Assembly (NCBI RefSeq): GCF_963676685.1
Contig: NC_092344.1
Span: forward strand, 88,194,749 to 88,258,748
Source: Mytilus edulis
Taxonomy: Eukaryota > Mollusca > Bivalvia > Mytilida > Mytilidae
Length of the DNA: 64,000 bases
Reading direction: 5' to 3'
This document shows positions 1-12,357 of this stretch, one piece after another (within the stretch, counting starts at the first letter, position 1; every line of letters starts with the position of its first letter). The notes below the pieces were generated by a model. That model was not told where the DNA came from, did not search any database, and worked only from the letters and a program-made list of their open reading frames with translations. Both the position numbers and the translations under genes were made by a program.

Positions 1-80
1 GCTGCATCTGCAAAAAAATCTGTAGTCTTTTGGAGAACGTTGGTGTCACTTTCATCAAACGGGCCCTTTAACAAGCTCAT
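1..80 (-). CDS. Possible first coding exon of an unidentified gene (partial)
   Basis: On the minus strand an ATG at 78-80 opens a frame that stays open to the window edge (26 codons). It begins MSLLKGPFDESD and is rich in charged and polar residues. It looks like protein-coding sequence rather than repeat, but it is too short to assign a family and I do not recognise it. The bases before the edge also read as a pyrimidine run followed by CAG, so a splice acceptor there cannot be excluded, in which case the ATG would not be the start. The rest of the gene would lie left of the window. About 100 bases upstream of the ATG are less AT-rich than the surroundings, which would fit a 5' UTR or promoter. 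Confidence 0.4.
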   Translation of the reverse strand, partial: MSLLKGPFDESDTNVLQKTTDFFADA

Positions 81-370
81 GGTAGAGTGATCTTGTTACT
101 ATTGTATAGTGCTGCGGAAACTATGCGCTACCCTCCCTGGTCTAGTACAACGGAGTCTATTCAAGGTCTATGACTGTAACATCCCCCTGCTGCAATCTGC
201 AAAAATCAAAATTTTAGAATTAAACATCTGTTGGTGAACTCTGAAATGAAATATAAATACATATACAAAATTACATACGGGCATATAAGAATAAAATCAA
301 TGAAACCTTAATTTTTTTTTTTAAAGTATTTTTTTTTATTTTTAATCAACTTTTTTTACTTTATTTTTCC

Positions 371-640
371 ATGAAAAGCATTGTAACTGCTGTAAAAATA
401 CCAAAACTATTGCCATTTGGCTTAGTTAGTCTGTTTCTTATGTTACCTCTTCTGACATGGGACACAGACTTCTTTTTAAATGAGTTTTACTGTGTGAATT
501 GCTGTGTGTTTGTTTTTTCTACATTGGCTCCTAGAGGTATAGGTGTGGGTTGAGATCTCTCAAACCTGTTTAACCCACTGTATTTATGCACCTGTCTCTA
601 GTTAGAAGCCTCTGGCCTTTGTTAGTCTTGTATGTTTTTT
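371..640 (+). repeat. Retroelement-tail-like dispersed repeat
   Basis: This stretch matches, with many mismatches, the sequence just downstream of the reverse-transcriptase remnant at 40.6-41.5 kb (compare 41,750-41,860). Both contain TTCTGACAT followed by a G/C-rich word, then TCTACATTGGCT and AGAGGTATA in the same order. It is therefore most likely the 3' tail of the same retroelement family without its coding part. The 60-aa open frame here is not a gene. Confidence 0.55.
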
Positions 641-1082
641 AATTTTAGTTCATTTATATGATTTTGATTTTCGTATGACATCCACTTTTACCGAACTAGT
701 ACACAGTTTTGTGTAGGGCCTGCTGAAGCCTGCCTCCTGATGCTGAATTTTCTGGTCGAGTTGAAGAGCCATTAGTGGCCTTCGGCTGTTTTCTGCTCTT
801 TGGTTGGGTTGTTGTCTCTGACATTATTTTTAATTTTGTATAAGTTTCATATTTTTTGTTGGAAAAACCAGTCACCTGTTGTGTGCGGTGGCTCCCTTGT
901 TTCATTTTTTTATTTTGACATTCTGTTCTTTTTATTATCTGACCAAGCTGAGCAACCTTCTACTACAATGGTACCTATTAAATGTTGCATGCATACAGAC
1001 CAAAATGAGGTTAAATTATAGTCTTTGAAAAAAATAATAAATATGCAAAGTTTTTAGCTCATTTTTACAAAATTTAACTAAA

Positions 1083-1283
1083 CAGACTGCTACCCGTTGG
1101 TTTTCCCGTTTGAATGGTTTTACGCTAGTAATTTTGGGGCCCTTTATAGCTTGTTGTTTAGTGTGAGCCAAGGCTCCATGTTGAAGGACATTCATTGACC
1201 TATAATGGTTTACTTTTACAAATTGTTATTTGGATGGAGAGTTGTCTCATTGGCACTCACACCACATCTTCCTATATCTACTT
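1083..1283 (-). repeat. Dispersed mussel repeat, GAGACAACTCTCCATCC family
   Basis: Read on the minus strand this contains AATGAGACAACTCTCCATCC, then a block ending with GAGCCTTGGCTCACAC and a TATAAAGGGCCCC word. The same ordered words recur at 25,072-25,205 and 34,522-34,760, and partly at 10,970-11,062, 27,066-27,220, 30,028-30,075, 31,465-31,612, 35,790-35,925 and 46,590-46,790. It is an abundant short interspersed family, possibly a SINE or an element end. I saw no clear tRNA-type promoter boxes. Confidence 0.6.
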
Positions 1284-3442
1284 GCTAATTGCAGGTCATT
1301 ACTTCATTATTCCACTTTAATTTATGTTCATCAAAAATGAAGTGCTGTTATTTATTGTCTTTTTTTTTTATAGCAAATGCCTCTTAATGTATTTTTTCAA
1401 ACTTTTAAAAAGTGAATGGAAGCTGACACAAATACACAAGATAATTAAGTAATTTTTGTTTTTTAACAATTTCAAGCTCCTATGTGTATAACATATCAAA
1501 CTTTAAGCTTAGCTTTACAAATTTGATGAATTTTTTAATGTTTTTTGAGTGAAAGTGACAAGCTCCATGTGAAAAAAAGCATATTCTAGTATTGCACAAA
1601 CCATAAGCCTTGCTATCATCAGTAAATTTGGTGAAAATATTAAAATCAAATCTTCTTATCATGTAGAAAAGTTATGCTGCACCTTGTTCAAACTCATTTA
1701 TACTCTTCAGAAACTAAAAAAAAATCAGTCAAAGTCAATCAAATGTTTAGCATTGACAATGCATTGAACATTTCACTTAAACTAACATACATAAGGTCTT
1801 TATGACTCAAGAGGTCAAACCCCATGAAACAACCAACAATGACAAAATGCTTTCCATGTCCTCAACTAAGGCCATTCAACTTCAATAAACATTTTGTTTG
1901 TCTTAGTCAAAGTCAAAGTGCAGTGCTAGTGAAATAGTCTCAACAGAGTAGAAATGAGTAAAAAAAATTATATTAAATGTTTTTGAAGATATTTGAACAT
2001 TTATAAAATGATATTTATTTCAAGATGTAGGACACACATTGGACATTTTAGTGTGCTGATTTGGGTCTCCATGCTGTGGTATTTTGTTAGAAGAATGGCA
2101 TCCTACATCTTTAGCCTTGGAATTATTTTGGAAAATGAAAAAAAAATCTTTTGTTGATGTAAGCATGGCAAAAGGCAATTTAATGTTAACAATTTCTGTA
2201 TTTCTTTTATCTTAGTTATCAATTATAGATATAAGGGGGGATAGGACCTTTATTGGGACCATGGGATTGGGTGTTTTTAAGCTCAGGATTTCGTGATTGA
2301 CCCTTTCAAGATCCTGGAATTCTTTTTTTTGAATTTCGGGATGTCGAGATTTAAATTTATTTAAATTTGGGACCTCAGGATTTCGAGTTTTTAAGCCCAG
2401 ATTTCAGGATAAGTTTTCAGAATTATGATCCATGTGGTCAAAGTTATCTTCCATTGATTAAAGGTAAGCTTCATCAAAACAACTCTATTTACTTGTTAAA
2501 TTTTGAAAAATGACCAGAGCAACTGAATTAATTTTAAAGACCATTGAGGTAGTGGCCATTTTCCTCAATAATAAGAGTGACATTTTTCTCTTGCAGGGGA
2601 GTCAAGATTTCCAAATATTTTGTTGTTTGTTAGTTGCATCTGGCTTTTTTTTTTTTAAAGAACAAATTAGCTTATTCAAAATTTGAAACCCTTCAATTTG
2701 AAAAAAATTCTGTATGAAATTTTGTATTTTGGTTAGGCATTGCACAAAAAGGGTGGGCTTTATATAAAAAAGTTTCACCCTGCAACATGCTCATGTGCTT
2801 AGGTCAGATATTGGTGTGTATGTAAGTTATTTGTTAGTCTGTTCATTTTATTCACAAATCTTTTAGACTTTGGATGATTTACAAGTTCATGTATTGTCTA
2901 ATTAGTTGAAGACCTGTCAATGTCTTTGGTTATTTATTTTCATTGGGTAGCTGCCTTGTTGATTTATACCCTACATCCCCCTTTTTTCATAATGATGCAT
3001 AATATCTAACCAACAAAAAGAATACTCACCAAATTTGATTATAGATGAGGTTCTTACCATAATATTTGGTAACCCCAGATATACTTAACAGCTGTCTTAC
3101 TGTTCTCATTGCTTACTCTTCAAGGTCATCAATCTCTCTTCTGCTAAGTTGTTGGCTCCTCTAAAACATCATTTCTTTTTAATAAATATGAAAGAATGGA
3201 ACTTAAAACTCTATATTATTTATCATTCTTTATAAATCTTGGTTGGTTGGTCGGGTCACCAGACACATTTTTAAAACTAGATACCCCAATGATGATTGTG
3301 GTCAAGTTTGGTTTAATTTGGCCCAGTATTTTCAGAGGAGAAGATTTTTTGTAAGAGTTAACAACGACAGACTACAGACAACAGACTACAGACGACAACG
3401 ACGGAACCAAGTGATGAGAAAAGGTGAGCTAAAAAAGAGTAC

Positions 3443-3595
3443 TTAAGGTTTATGTACCCTTCTGTAGCCATTTTTGTACGAATTTTTCAAACCTCAATTG
3501 TATCAAAACTAAAGATATAATAAATAATAGAGATAGGCCATTTAGTACATGTTCCAAGGGGAAACTTGATGCAAAGCATTATTTTTTACTGTTCC
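3443..3595 (+). repeat. Truncated copy of the TTAA-flanked element found at 12.36 kb
   Basis: Starts with TTAAGGTTTATGTACCCTT and stays alignable for about 150 bases with the left part of the element at 12,358-12,954, up to the shared run ATTATTTTTTACTGTT. The right end is missing. This second copy confirms the left boundary of the family. Confidence 0.6.
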
Positions 3596-4458
3596 TTTCT
3601 TTTGTTCGTTTATTTATGCTATCTATGTACTGATTTTGTGTTCTGGATGGATATTCCTGTGTGCATATTCTTTGTTTACCTATTAAACTGTAGCACTAGG
3701 TCTATGAAAGATGAATACCGATGTATACTTTAATGTCCAAATCATAATACAATGTAGTAGTCAAATCTGAGAAAAGTTTATCAAAAAGAATTTTTGGAGA
3801 AATTCATCATCAAAAAACTAATCCAGAAGCTTTCGGTCTTAAACATTTATGAAAAAAAAATTTAGGTATATTTAGTTTAGATCACACAGAAACTTACAAT
3901 CGAATTGTTAATAGCTAGATCTTAATATACATATAGTACAATATATTATCAGATAAACCTGCTAGTAATCTGTATGGTAAAAAAAAATGATTAAGTTTTG
4001 TAATAAACTATTTGACTATACCTGTATTCACTTGGTCTACTGTATCAAGGGAAAATCAACATGTTTGTGAAATGAAGTTGATCTACTGTTTTGCTTTCCT
4101 AGATGCATCTGAATACCAATTTAGATTTTAGATAACTAAGTTTGTAGTGTCAAAGTACTGAAAAGAAACATTTAATATTAAAATTATCCCAGAAAATATG
4201 TTGCAAACAAAAAAGTATGTGTGTTTACTGTACCCATGTACCTTCCCTAAAGTTTTGTTCGGAAATTTTTAGATTTAGCAATGTTGCTCCCATAGACTCA
4301 ATATTTTTGAGTCTATTGACCCTACAATACAAGGTTTCAACATAGACGTTTTCAGTAAGTTTTGCCAACCAGTTCAAAAACTTTACCCAAATTTGATTGG
4401 TTAAACTGTTAATTGTTCCCTAGACAGATACATGAATGTGAGCTCTATTCTTCTTGTT

Positions 4459-4499
4459 ATATTTGCCACTGGACATTATGCAACCAACAATCAATCATG
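4459..4499. repeat. Dispersed TTTGCCACTGGACATTATGC repeat
   Basis: The words TTGCCACTGGACATTATGCA and CAACAATCAATCATG recur in inverse orientation at 6,211-6,252 (TTGTTGGTTG then GTCCAGTGGCAAATAT). Weaker versions occur near 15,375, 22,095 and 56,015. The pair at 4.46 and 6.25 kb brackets the foldback element at 5,073-6,061, but at unequal distances. Confidence 0.45.
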
Positions 4500-5072
4500 A
4501 ATCTTAAATGGTTAAAGTAAAAGCTCTATGCTGTAACTAAGTAAAGCTTGTATATATAGACATGCACAGACATTAAGAAGATGTTTTACATCTCTAGTAG
4601 TAAATCAAACAAAACAGATCACATTAAAGAAATTTATGATAAATAAATGATACCTTAAATCTTCTATAACTTTGAACTCATTTGATGTCCCCAAATATTT
4701 TAAGGAAAAACACAGGGGTTTGTACAAGTAAAGACCAATTTAAACTAAAATGAAGCCCAATTCAAACCTGTTGATCACATGATAATTTATACACTCAAAT
4801 CTACTCACTTAACACTTGAGTAACCAGCCGTGTACCCAAATATTTTCACCTGACAAAAGTATTGCAAAAAAATATGTAACTGAATTTTGCTCAGATAACA
4901 AAGAATTGCCCTCAAAGGAATTCTTTTTAACTTGTTAAAGAACAGTCAAATCTGAAGCATGGGGCTCAAAGAACCTGCATTCAAATTTTTAAGTTGAACC
5001 ACGAAAACTGATAAACTAAAAAGTGGACCAAGGGCAGATATGAAGAATCAAGTTCTCCTACCTTTTAAAATA

Positions 5073-6061
5073 GGCACTGGCTACGGTTACATGGAAATGT
5101 AACCATAATAAAAATATTATTGTTACATTGGAGACTAAATGCCGGAATGCATGGTTGGGTAAGGATCTGTTTAATTACGAATGTAACAATAATTATTAAG
5201 GCTACGGTTACTGTTATTGTTACATGAAAAACAGCAATGTACGATGGGACTAGTAATATGTACTAGATAATAAAAAATGAAGACATTTATTTTATATTTG
5301 CAATACATACATTTATTACATACAATTTATTTACTGTAATTTTTTTTATTTACAATGACAATTTCTACAAATCAAGTAAGTGGTTTTTAAAGTCCGACAC
5401 ATTTTTGATGAACGAAATTGCGTCCTCCACGGTTACGTGTACATAAAGAAAATCTTAGTATTTAAGTTACAGTTAGCAAACTTTGCTTTTGATGTATCAA
5501 TTTGGGTCAAGTTGTTTAGCTGTATGAAATTTATGTCTTGATTGTGTTTAAGTTTCGCCGGTTTAAAACGCATCGCAATTTTTTAAAGTGTTTCACCCTA
5601 AACAAAATTGGTTCAAAGTATAATGACAGTAATAAGAGTAGGTGTGCAGTTAAATACTTTAAAAAAGAAAAACCATTGAACTATATGTTTCGCCTTTGAC
5701 ACTCCTAATCTTGAGTAGTATCTTTAAGAACATCAAAAACATTAATACGTAAAACTATTCAAGTTAAACACAATTTAATTGTTGAATAATAATATTTAAT
5801 ATTTATCAGTATTACAAGTATTGTTTAGTACATATGAAAGAATTAAGCAAAACAACTATATAAGATTTAAGTTTAATAAATCTAGCGTACATTGCTGTTT
5901 TTCATGTAACAATAACGTAATGTAACCGTAGCCTCAGTAATTATTGTTACATTCGTAATTAATCGGTTCCTCACCCAACTTTGCATTCCGGTAATTAGTC
6001 TCCAATATAACAATAATATTTTTTATTATTGTTACATTTCCATGTAACCGTAGCCAGTGCC
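5073..6061. mobile_element. Foldback DNA transposon, nonautonomous, 9-bp target duplication
   Basis: A 989-bp element bounded by TTTAAAATA at 5,064-5,072 and again at 6,062-6,070, a perfect 9-bp target-site duplication. The outermost sequence GGCACTGGCTACGGTTACAT on the left returns as its reverse complement at the right end. The inverted arms cover about 171 bp (5,073-5,243) and 176 bp (5,886-6,061) with scattered mismatches and small indels. The arm itself carries a second GGCTACGGTTAC word near 5,203, giving an internal subrepeat. The 640-bp core has no sizeable open frame, so the copy is nonautonomous. A 9-bp duplication with very long inverted repeats is typical of Mutator-like elements; this assignment is inference. 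Confidence 0.85.
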
Positions 6062-7164
6062 TTTAAAATATAGCTTAACCATATATACACTTCAATCCCA
6101 GGCTGCATCTATATGTTAACTGTAAAACAATATTCCTTTTCAGTTGGTGTGACTTTTACAAGCAATCAATATATTTACTAAATCATGACTGCATCAACCC
6201 AGTCTAGTTTTATTGTTGGTTGCTTAACGTCCAGTGGCAAATATATCATGCATATTTAGAACGATAAATGAACAAGAGCCAGCTTCTCAAATTTCTTCAG
6301 ATGGTCTTCTAGCTGTTTTCATATCCGAAATTTTGAAGAAGAGATTTTAAAAGCGGTGTCCTGAATGATCCATATAATGAAAATAATCTGGAAGCATATC
6401 AAGGGGTGAATATTTACCTTGGGTTTTTGTGGCTTCACGAATAGTTTCAAAGTTTACATCGTAAATCTTTTGCTTCTGTAAATTGTGTCCATCTTGTTCG
6501 TTTGAAGACAAAGTGCTATTTGAAACACTTTGGCGGGAAGTTTTCCAATGGCCAAAAATGAAGGGTCTTAAAACTTCAAACCAATGAGAACTAACAAAAC
6601 AAGACACACCCTCGGTATTAAAACTACTCATAAAATTTGTTTGACCACAGCCTGGTTGAACAATAAACTTAAGATCTCAAATCGAGCATAAAAAGGTCTG
6701 ATAATACATTTGATATGAAAAATGACACGTAAAGATCTTTTTAATATAATTATCCTTCATCAATGGAAAACTAACGGAGTTTCCCTTTAATCATGGATAC
6801 TGGTTTTCAGGTAGATGTTTAATAAGTGAAGACAAGGCCGTAGCTAGGCATCTTATTTTAGTGAGGCAAAATAATTGAGCCGTGCAAAGCGAGGCGAACA
6901 TTTTTTTTGGAGGGTATGAAATAAATGGTGCAAAATCCTGCATTCTAGGCATTTTTAGAGAGTTTGATAATGTTTTGAATTTGTACACTTTTTATATAAA
7001 TTTTTCATATTTTAAGACTTTTACTAACACCAAATTTTTAACAACTTTATTTAAATTTATATGTAAGATAATCATCCAAATATCACTGATTTGAGTCTGC
7101 TGCCAGAACATAAAACAAACATCGATTCAGTAGAGTTTGCCACATTTTTCTATGGCCGGTTCAG

Positions 7165-7428
7165 TCAAATCGTTTCAGAATCGTGATTTGGTCTGTTGAT
7201 ATCCTTATCGCGATGAACATGGAGCATTGCAAGACCGCACAATCTCTCGTCACTCATGTATGCTCTTTTCCAAGTTTTCAGTCGTTTCAGGGCAGTCTGT
7301 GTTTCTACAGGTAGCACATTATCATCAACACAATGATCAATGTCTTCTTCCAAGTCCTTCACCATCAGCAATTCGGTAGCAGCTTTTGTTTGCAAAAGGG
7401 AATTACGCTTTCCTGTAAGCACCATCAT
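7165..7428 (-). pseudogene. hAT/ZMYM1-like transposase C-terminal remnant
   Basis: The last third of this 87-residue open frame contains ALKRLKTWKRAYMSDERL followed by CGLAMLHVHRD. This resembles the C-terminal dimerisation region of hAT transposases and their domesticated zinc-finger MYM-type 1-like relatives, where an ALKRIKTWLRS-like stretch, an ERL-GLALL stretch and an IHRDI ending are usual. The conserved ERSFS word that normally precedes it is absent, and the first half of the frame is not recognisable. The DNA-binding and catalytic parts are not seen nearby. It is a dead fragment of a DNA transposon or transposon-derived gene. Confidence is limited because the recognisable part is only about 35 residues. 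Confidence 0.5.
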
Positions 7429-8399
7429 ACAGTCGCAGTTACAAAATATTAAACTCGCTTTTATGCTGACAAAGAGTAGACAAACAAGGGATAGAATGAG
7501 ATAACATACATGTATATGATTCTATTTATAAAGTAAGTATATATGATATGGGTACAGGGGAATTGGAATGGAGTTTTTGACGTTTACATGTAGTTCCGTA
7601 ATTTCAAATTATTTCTGGAAATAGTTGGTGGTATTTTAGTTCCAGAATCTGTAAATTTAGGGGTTAGGGGTTGGAGGTGTCCGATTCCGAAACCCCGAAT
7701 ATAAAGAAACGAAATTCCGTAGTCCCGAATATGTAAAGACAAATTCCTGTGTTAAAGGTTCTACCATTCCTCAATAATATCAAATTGGAATATGGGATAT
7801 TTTTTTCAATTTTTAAGGTTGAAGAAACATAGGTAACCAGTTGCTTCGCAGGGCGCAGCATTATACGACCGCAGAGGTTGAACCCTGAACGGTTGGGGCA
7901 AGTATGGACACAACATTCAAGCTGGATTCAGCTCTAAATTTGGATTGTGATTAAATAGTTGACACAGCATAGGTTTCTGACACAGAATGAATGTGGTCTA
8001 ATGAACTTAAACAAAAAATGTTGCCTTTGAGCAATTCACTATGCTGTTGAATATTAATCCTCTCAAAAAAATGTTTGAAGAAATTTTCTTTTTATTTATG
8101 AAATCTGAAATGAAAAAAATTGACCCCCCAATTTTTTTTTCACATCCCCCTTTCCCTTATTTCAAAACTGATCTCAATTCAAATTTCTAATGAAGTTTGC
8201 AACAATAACTACTCATTTAAATACATCATAAAATATTAAAATGTAAAAAAAGTGCTTGTTATTACTGAATGGTAAAGATTGTTTTAATCTATCAGTTGGT
8301 AGTTAAAGTGAATATACATTGTATATTGTATAAAACAATGATTTAAGTTGATTCAACTACTATTCTGGACAAAGAAAGATAACTCCAATTGAAATCCAA

Positions 8400-8605
8400 T
8401 TGGAATTTCTTGCTATTGCACAATATTGTGCAATTAGATATTTCTTGCTATTGTGCAATACTGTGCAATTGAAAATATTTGCTATTGCACAATACTGTGC
8501 AATTGAATATTTCTTGCTATTGCACAATACTGTGCAATTGAAGATTTCTTGCTATTGCTGAATACTGTGCAATTGAAAATTTCTTGCTATTGCACAATAC
8601 TTAAT
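8400..8605. repeat. Minisatellite of about 38 bp with internal dyad
   Basis: About six tandem units of the form TTTCTTGCTATTGCACAATA followed by CTGTGCAATTGAAAA. Each unit contains TTGCACAATACTGTGCAA, an almost perfect dyad, so single strands could form a series of small hairpins. The second element copy has only about two to three units at 18,190-18,290, so the array length varies. Confidence 0.8.
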
Positions 8606-9777
8606 ATAATAATTTTGGATCCTGATTTGGACCAACTTGAAAACTGGGCCAATAATCAAAAATCTAAGTACATGTTTAGATTCAGCATATCAAAGAGGCC
8701 CAATAATTCAATTTTTGTTAAAATCAAACTTAGTTTAATTTTGGACCCTTTGGACTTTAATGTAGACCAATTTTAAAACGGGACCGACCAACAATTAAGA
8801 ATCTACATACACAGTTAGATTTGGCATATCAAAGAACCCCAATTATTCAATTTTTGATGAAATCAAACAAAGTTTAATTTTGGACACCGATTTGGACCAA
8901 CTTGAAAACTGGGCCAATAATCAAAAATCTAAGTACATTTTTAGATTCAGCATATCAAAGAACCCCAAGGATTCAAATTTTGTTAAAATCAAACTAAGTT
9001 TAATTTTGGACCCTTTGGACCTTAATGTAGACCAATTTGAAAACGGGACCAAAAATTAAGAATCTACATACACAGTTAGATTCGGCATATCAAAGAACCC
9101 CAATTATTCAATTTTTGATGAAATCAAACAAAGTTTAATTTTGGACCCTTTGGGCCCTTTATTCCTAAACTGTTGGGACCAAAAACTCCCAAAATCAATA
9201 CCAACCTTCCTTTTATGGTCATAAACCTTGTGTTTAAATTTCATACACTTCTATTTACTTATACTAAAGTTATGGTGCGAAAACCAAGAAAAATGCTTAT
9301 TTGGGTCCCTTTTTGGCCCCTAATTCCTAAACTGTTGGGACCTCAACTCCCAAAATCAATACCAACCTTCCTTTTGTGGTCATAAACATTGTGTTTAAAT
9401 TTCATTGATTTCTATTTATTCAAACTAAAGTTATTGTGCGAAAACCAAGAATAATGCTTATTTGGGCCCTTTTTTGGCCCCTAATTCCTAAACAGTTGGA
9501 ACCAAAACTCCCAAAATCAATCCCAACCTTTCTTTTGTGGTCATAAACTTTGTGTCAAAATTTCATAGATTTCTATTTACTTAAACTAAAGTTATAGTGC
9601 GAAAACCAAGAAAATACTTATTTGGGCCCTTTTTGGCCCCTAATTCCTAAAATGTTGGGACCAAAACTCCCAAAATCAATCCCAACCGTCCTTTTGTAGT
9701 CATAAACCTTGTGTAAAAATTTCATAGATTTCTATTCAGTTTTACTAAAGTTAGAGTGCGAAAACTAAAAGTATTCG

Positions 9778-9815
<38 letters not shown>
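9778..9815. repeat. (GAC)n microsatellite
   Basis: A run of about twelve GAC triplets inside the right part of the 2-kb repeat. The second copy has a shorter, interrupted version at 19,452-19,485. Confidence 0.9.
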
Positions 9816-9818
<3 letters not shown>

Positions 9819-9875
9819 CAACATGATAGCAATATACGACGAAAATTTTTTCAAATTTTGCGGTCGTATAAAAAC

Positions 9876-12357
9876 TAATCCATGCATTCATGTTTCATAT
9901 TATTTATATTTTATTTATCTGTAAAGAGAAAGATTAAAGTTCGTGAAATGAATACGCAGATAGGACTGCCCCTTGCGATGCCCAGTACTTGATTTGGTGA
10001 AACGGAGAAATGAATACGCAGACAGGACTGCCCCCTTCCGAAGACCAGTACTTGATTTGTCAGTCTACTTATCGTTTTTGGATTGTTCTAATGAAGTTAT
10101 ATGCAATACTCAGACTCTGTTCACAAAAAAAACTAGTTTACTAGAATTATTCCTTCTTTACCTTCAGTGTCCCTTTTCCTTTTTCTGCAAGAGCCTGTTT
10201 TTAACTGAAGATCCATGATGATTATCGTTACTAGGTTAAAGTGTAATCCAGAAACATCACCCGTTGAGATGCTGAGTTATATCCAGAATGAATATTTTAA
10301 AAGGAATGATGACAAGTTATAGCAATTAAGGTTGAGACAGAACAACAAATGACTATTATATTTATATATATGTATAAAAAAAATAATCAGTGTCGAAATT
10401 TTAGTGAGGCAATTGCCTCACTTACCTCAAGGGTAGTTACGGCCTTGGCCTCTACGCTCCACATGATTGTGATCTCTGCAACATCCCCCATCCAATCTGG
10501 TTTGTTTCTGTACAAAATCTCACTATCTGATGTATTACCAAACATTTATTCTTATCCCGACATTATACCAGTATATAGTTAGAGTATCATCTTAGTCTCT
10601 TTTTACTTCACTGGGGTTGACCCTGTACTAGTATATTTCGTCAACAAGTATCCCTTTGTGCTGTCATTTAGTCGCATTATAATCTATCAATTCTACCTTG
10701 TCCATTTAGTGTCTTAACAGCATACATCCCTTTGACTTGTTCCTGTTTAGTCTGTGTCTCCATCTATCATCTAACCTTGTCGAGTCCCATTAAAATCCAT
10801 TCTTTGTCATGTCCCTGTTTGGTTTAGTATCTACCTCAATTGTTCGTACCTTTTTATAAAAGACTCCAGGTGTTAATTACAAAATTCCTGCCTTACTTGG
10901 TAGCCATGTGCTTACTTTTAAAAATTCTGGAGGTAACAGCTTTATCTTCTGCCTAGTAAACAAGACTTCAGGGCCATTTATAGCAGCATATGTTAATTTC
11001 TGTGTCATATGGTCTCTTGTGGAGAGTTGTCTCATTGGCAATCATACCACAACTTCTTTTTAATATTGAAAATAGGAATTAGCTGCTTCTCCAATAAGCA
11101 TTCATCATTTATGAGTAAGAACAGGATGATAAGCTTACAAAGTCTCAAAAAAATGTGTCTGGGTAGGGTGACATGTTTTTCTATGAACTTTTACCTTAAT
11201 AATTAGAATGTTAAAAATCATGCGTACAGCATTCGTCTTGCACAAAGCAGGGTTTATAACCATCTCACTAAGCTACCTACATGCTCTTGTCCAGATATGC
11301 ATGCATAATTTTGGTACTAAATGTTAAGCACCATAAAAGTTTGGTATTTCGTCTGTACTCTTAAAAACTTATATTCCTATGTACCTTTGTATGATCTCAT
11401 TATCCCTCACCCCTATATTTATCTTTTTGTCAAGCATGGTTTTGAAACTAGCATCTGATTATCATAACTCTTTATTGTCTCTGTATACTTATTTTATTTC
11501 TACATTCTAAATGTGTCCCATTTCATTACCAATGACTTTTGTATATATTCATATTGTATTCCATTGAGAGAAAGTAACTGTTTAATTAATGTCTACTGCA
11601 AGACCTTTTAAAATAATGCTGGATTCAAACTTGTATGCAATATGCAACTACTGTACTCATCACATAATAATAAACAAAGTATCAGCTTAACTGATAGAAA
11701 GGCAATAAATGTTTACAAAGTTTTCTAAACTTTAAGGGCTTTAATAAGATCAAAAGTAGTTCAAATAGAATGAAACTCAATTGTAATCTGAAACAACTTA
11801 TTTTATAGGTCCAATTTTCCTGGAATTCATTCCATTCATAGATTCGAAATAAGGTCTTGTGTGACCTTTGAAAGTCACCACTGACCTTAAGAATAGCCAA
11901 AGTTCAACAACAACTTATCACTTTTTCCTTTCACAATATGTTTAGTGTGGTACTGGAAATAGCATTGGGGAAAAAATAACAAGACACAACCATAAAAGAA
12001 AGATAGTAACAACAGACGAGGACAATTAAAATAACAGTACCATTCTGACTGTAGTTATCTCAGCACAATTTCCTAATATTCTGCTTACGGTGGTACCCAA
12101 CACCTTCACTATAATTAATTTTCATAAATTTTGACAAAGTATTTACTTTCGACTCTTTGACAAAAATATAAAATTAAAAAAAAAATTTAACCAACCGTTT
12201 TATCAGAAAAATTACACTGGTTATATAGCAGTTAGACAATCACTTATTTTGATCAATGAGAAGCTTGACATTCACTTAACAACACAATGTAATTAAAACG
12301 TTTAGCTGATTTTACAGAGTTATCTCCCTGTAGGGTTAGGTACCATCTTAAAAACCA
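9876..12357. other. Intergenic, no gene seen
   Basis: Open frames are short and show no recognisable family. 9,960-10,060 holds a doubled word (AATACGCAGATAGGACTGCC / AATACGCAGACAGGACTGCC). 10,970-11,062 holds an inverse copy of the GAGACAACTCTCC repeat family. Confidence 0.6.

Larger units (their letters stand above)
7829..9875. mobile_element. 2-kb composite repeat family, copy 1
   Basis: This copy is clearly homologous to 17,283-19,547. Order of parts: a left end with CTTCGCAGGGCGCAGC and TTATACGACCGCAGAGGTT; about 450 bp of unique sequence; a minisatellite of about 38-bp units (8,400-8,605); a region of degenerate units of about 200 bp with TTTGGACCAACTTGAAAACT words (8,620-9,160); units of about 165 bp with GGGCCCTTTTTTGGCCCCTA and ATTCCTAAACTGTTGG words (9,150-9,770); a (GAC)n run (9,778-9,815); and a right end GCGGTCGTATAAAA. 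The right end is the inverse of TTTATACGACCGC on the left, so the element has inverted termini, with the right one truncated. No long open frame is present, so it is nonautonomous. Confidence 0.75.

Noticed and set aside
1083-1283. Abundant repeat considered as a tRNA-derived SINE
   Set aside because: No convincing A and B boxes could be read; left as an unclassified dispersed repeat.
6347-6631. 94-codon minus-strand open frame
   Set aside because: Somewhat balanced composition, but no family recognised and no neighbouring exon. Could belong with the hAT remnant at 7.2 kb; evidence too thin.
8400-8605. Regular unit array considered as a CRISPR-like array
   Set aside because: Units are contiguous with no unique spacers, in an animal genome and inside a mobile repeat.
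9778-9815. (GAC)n run considered as a coding Asp or Arg/Thr tract
   Set aside because: It lies in a transposable repeat and has no surrounding frame; it is a microsatellite.
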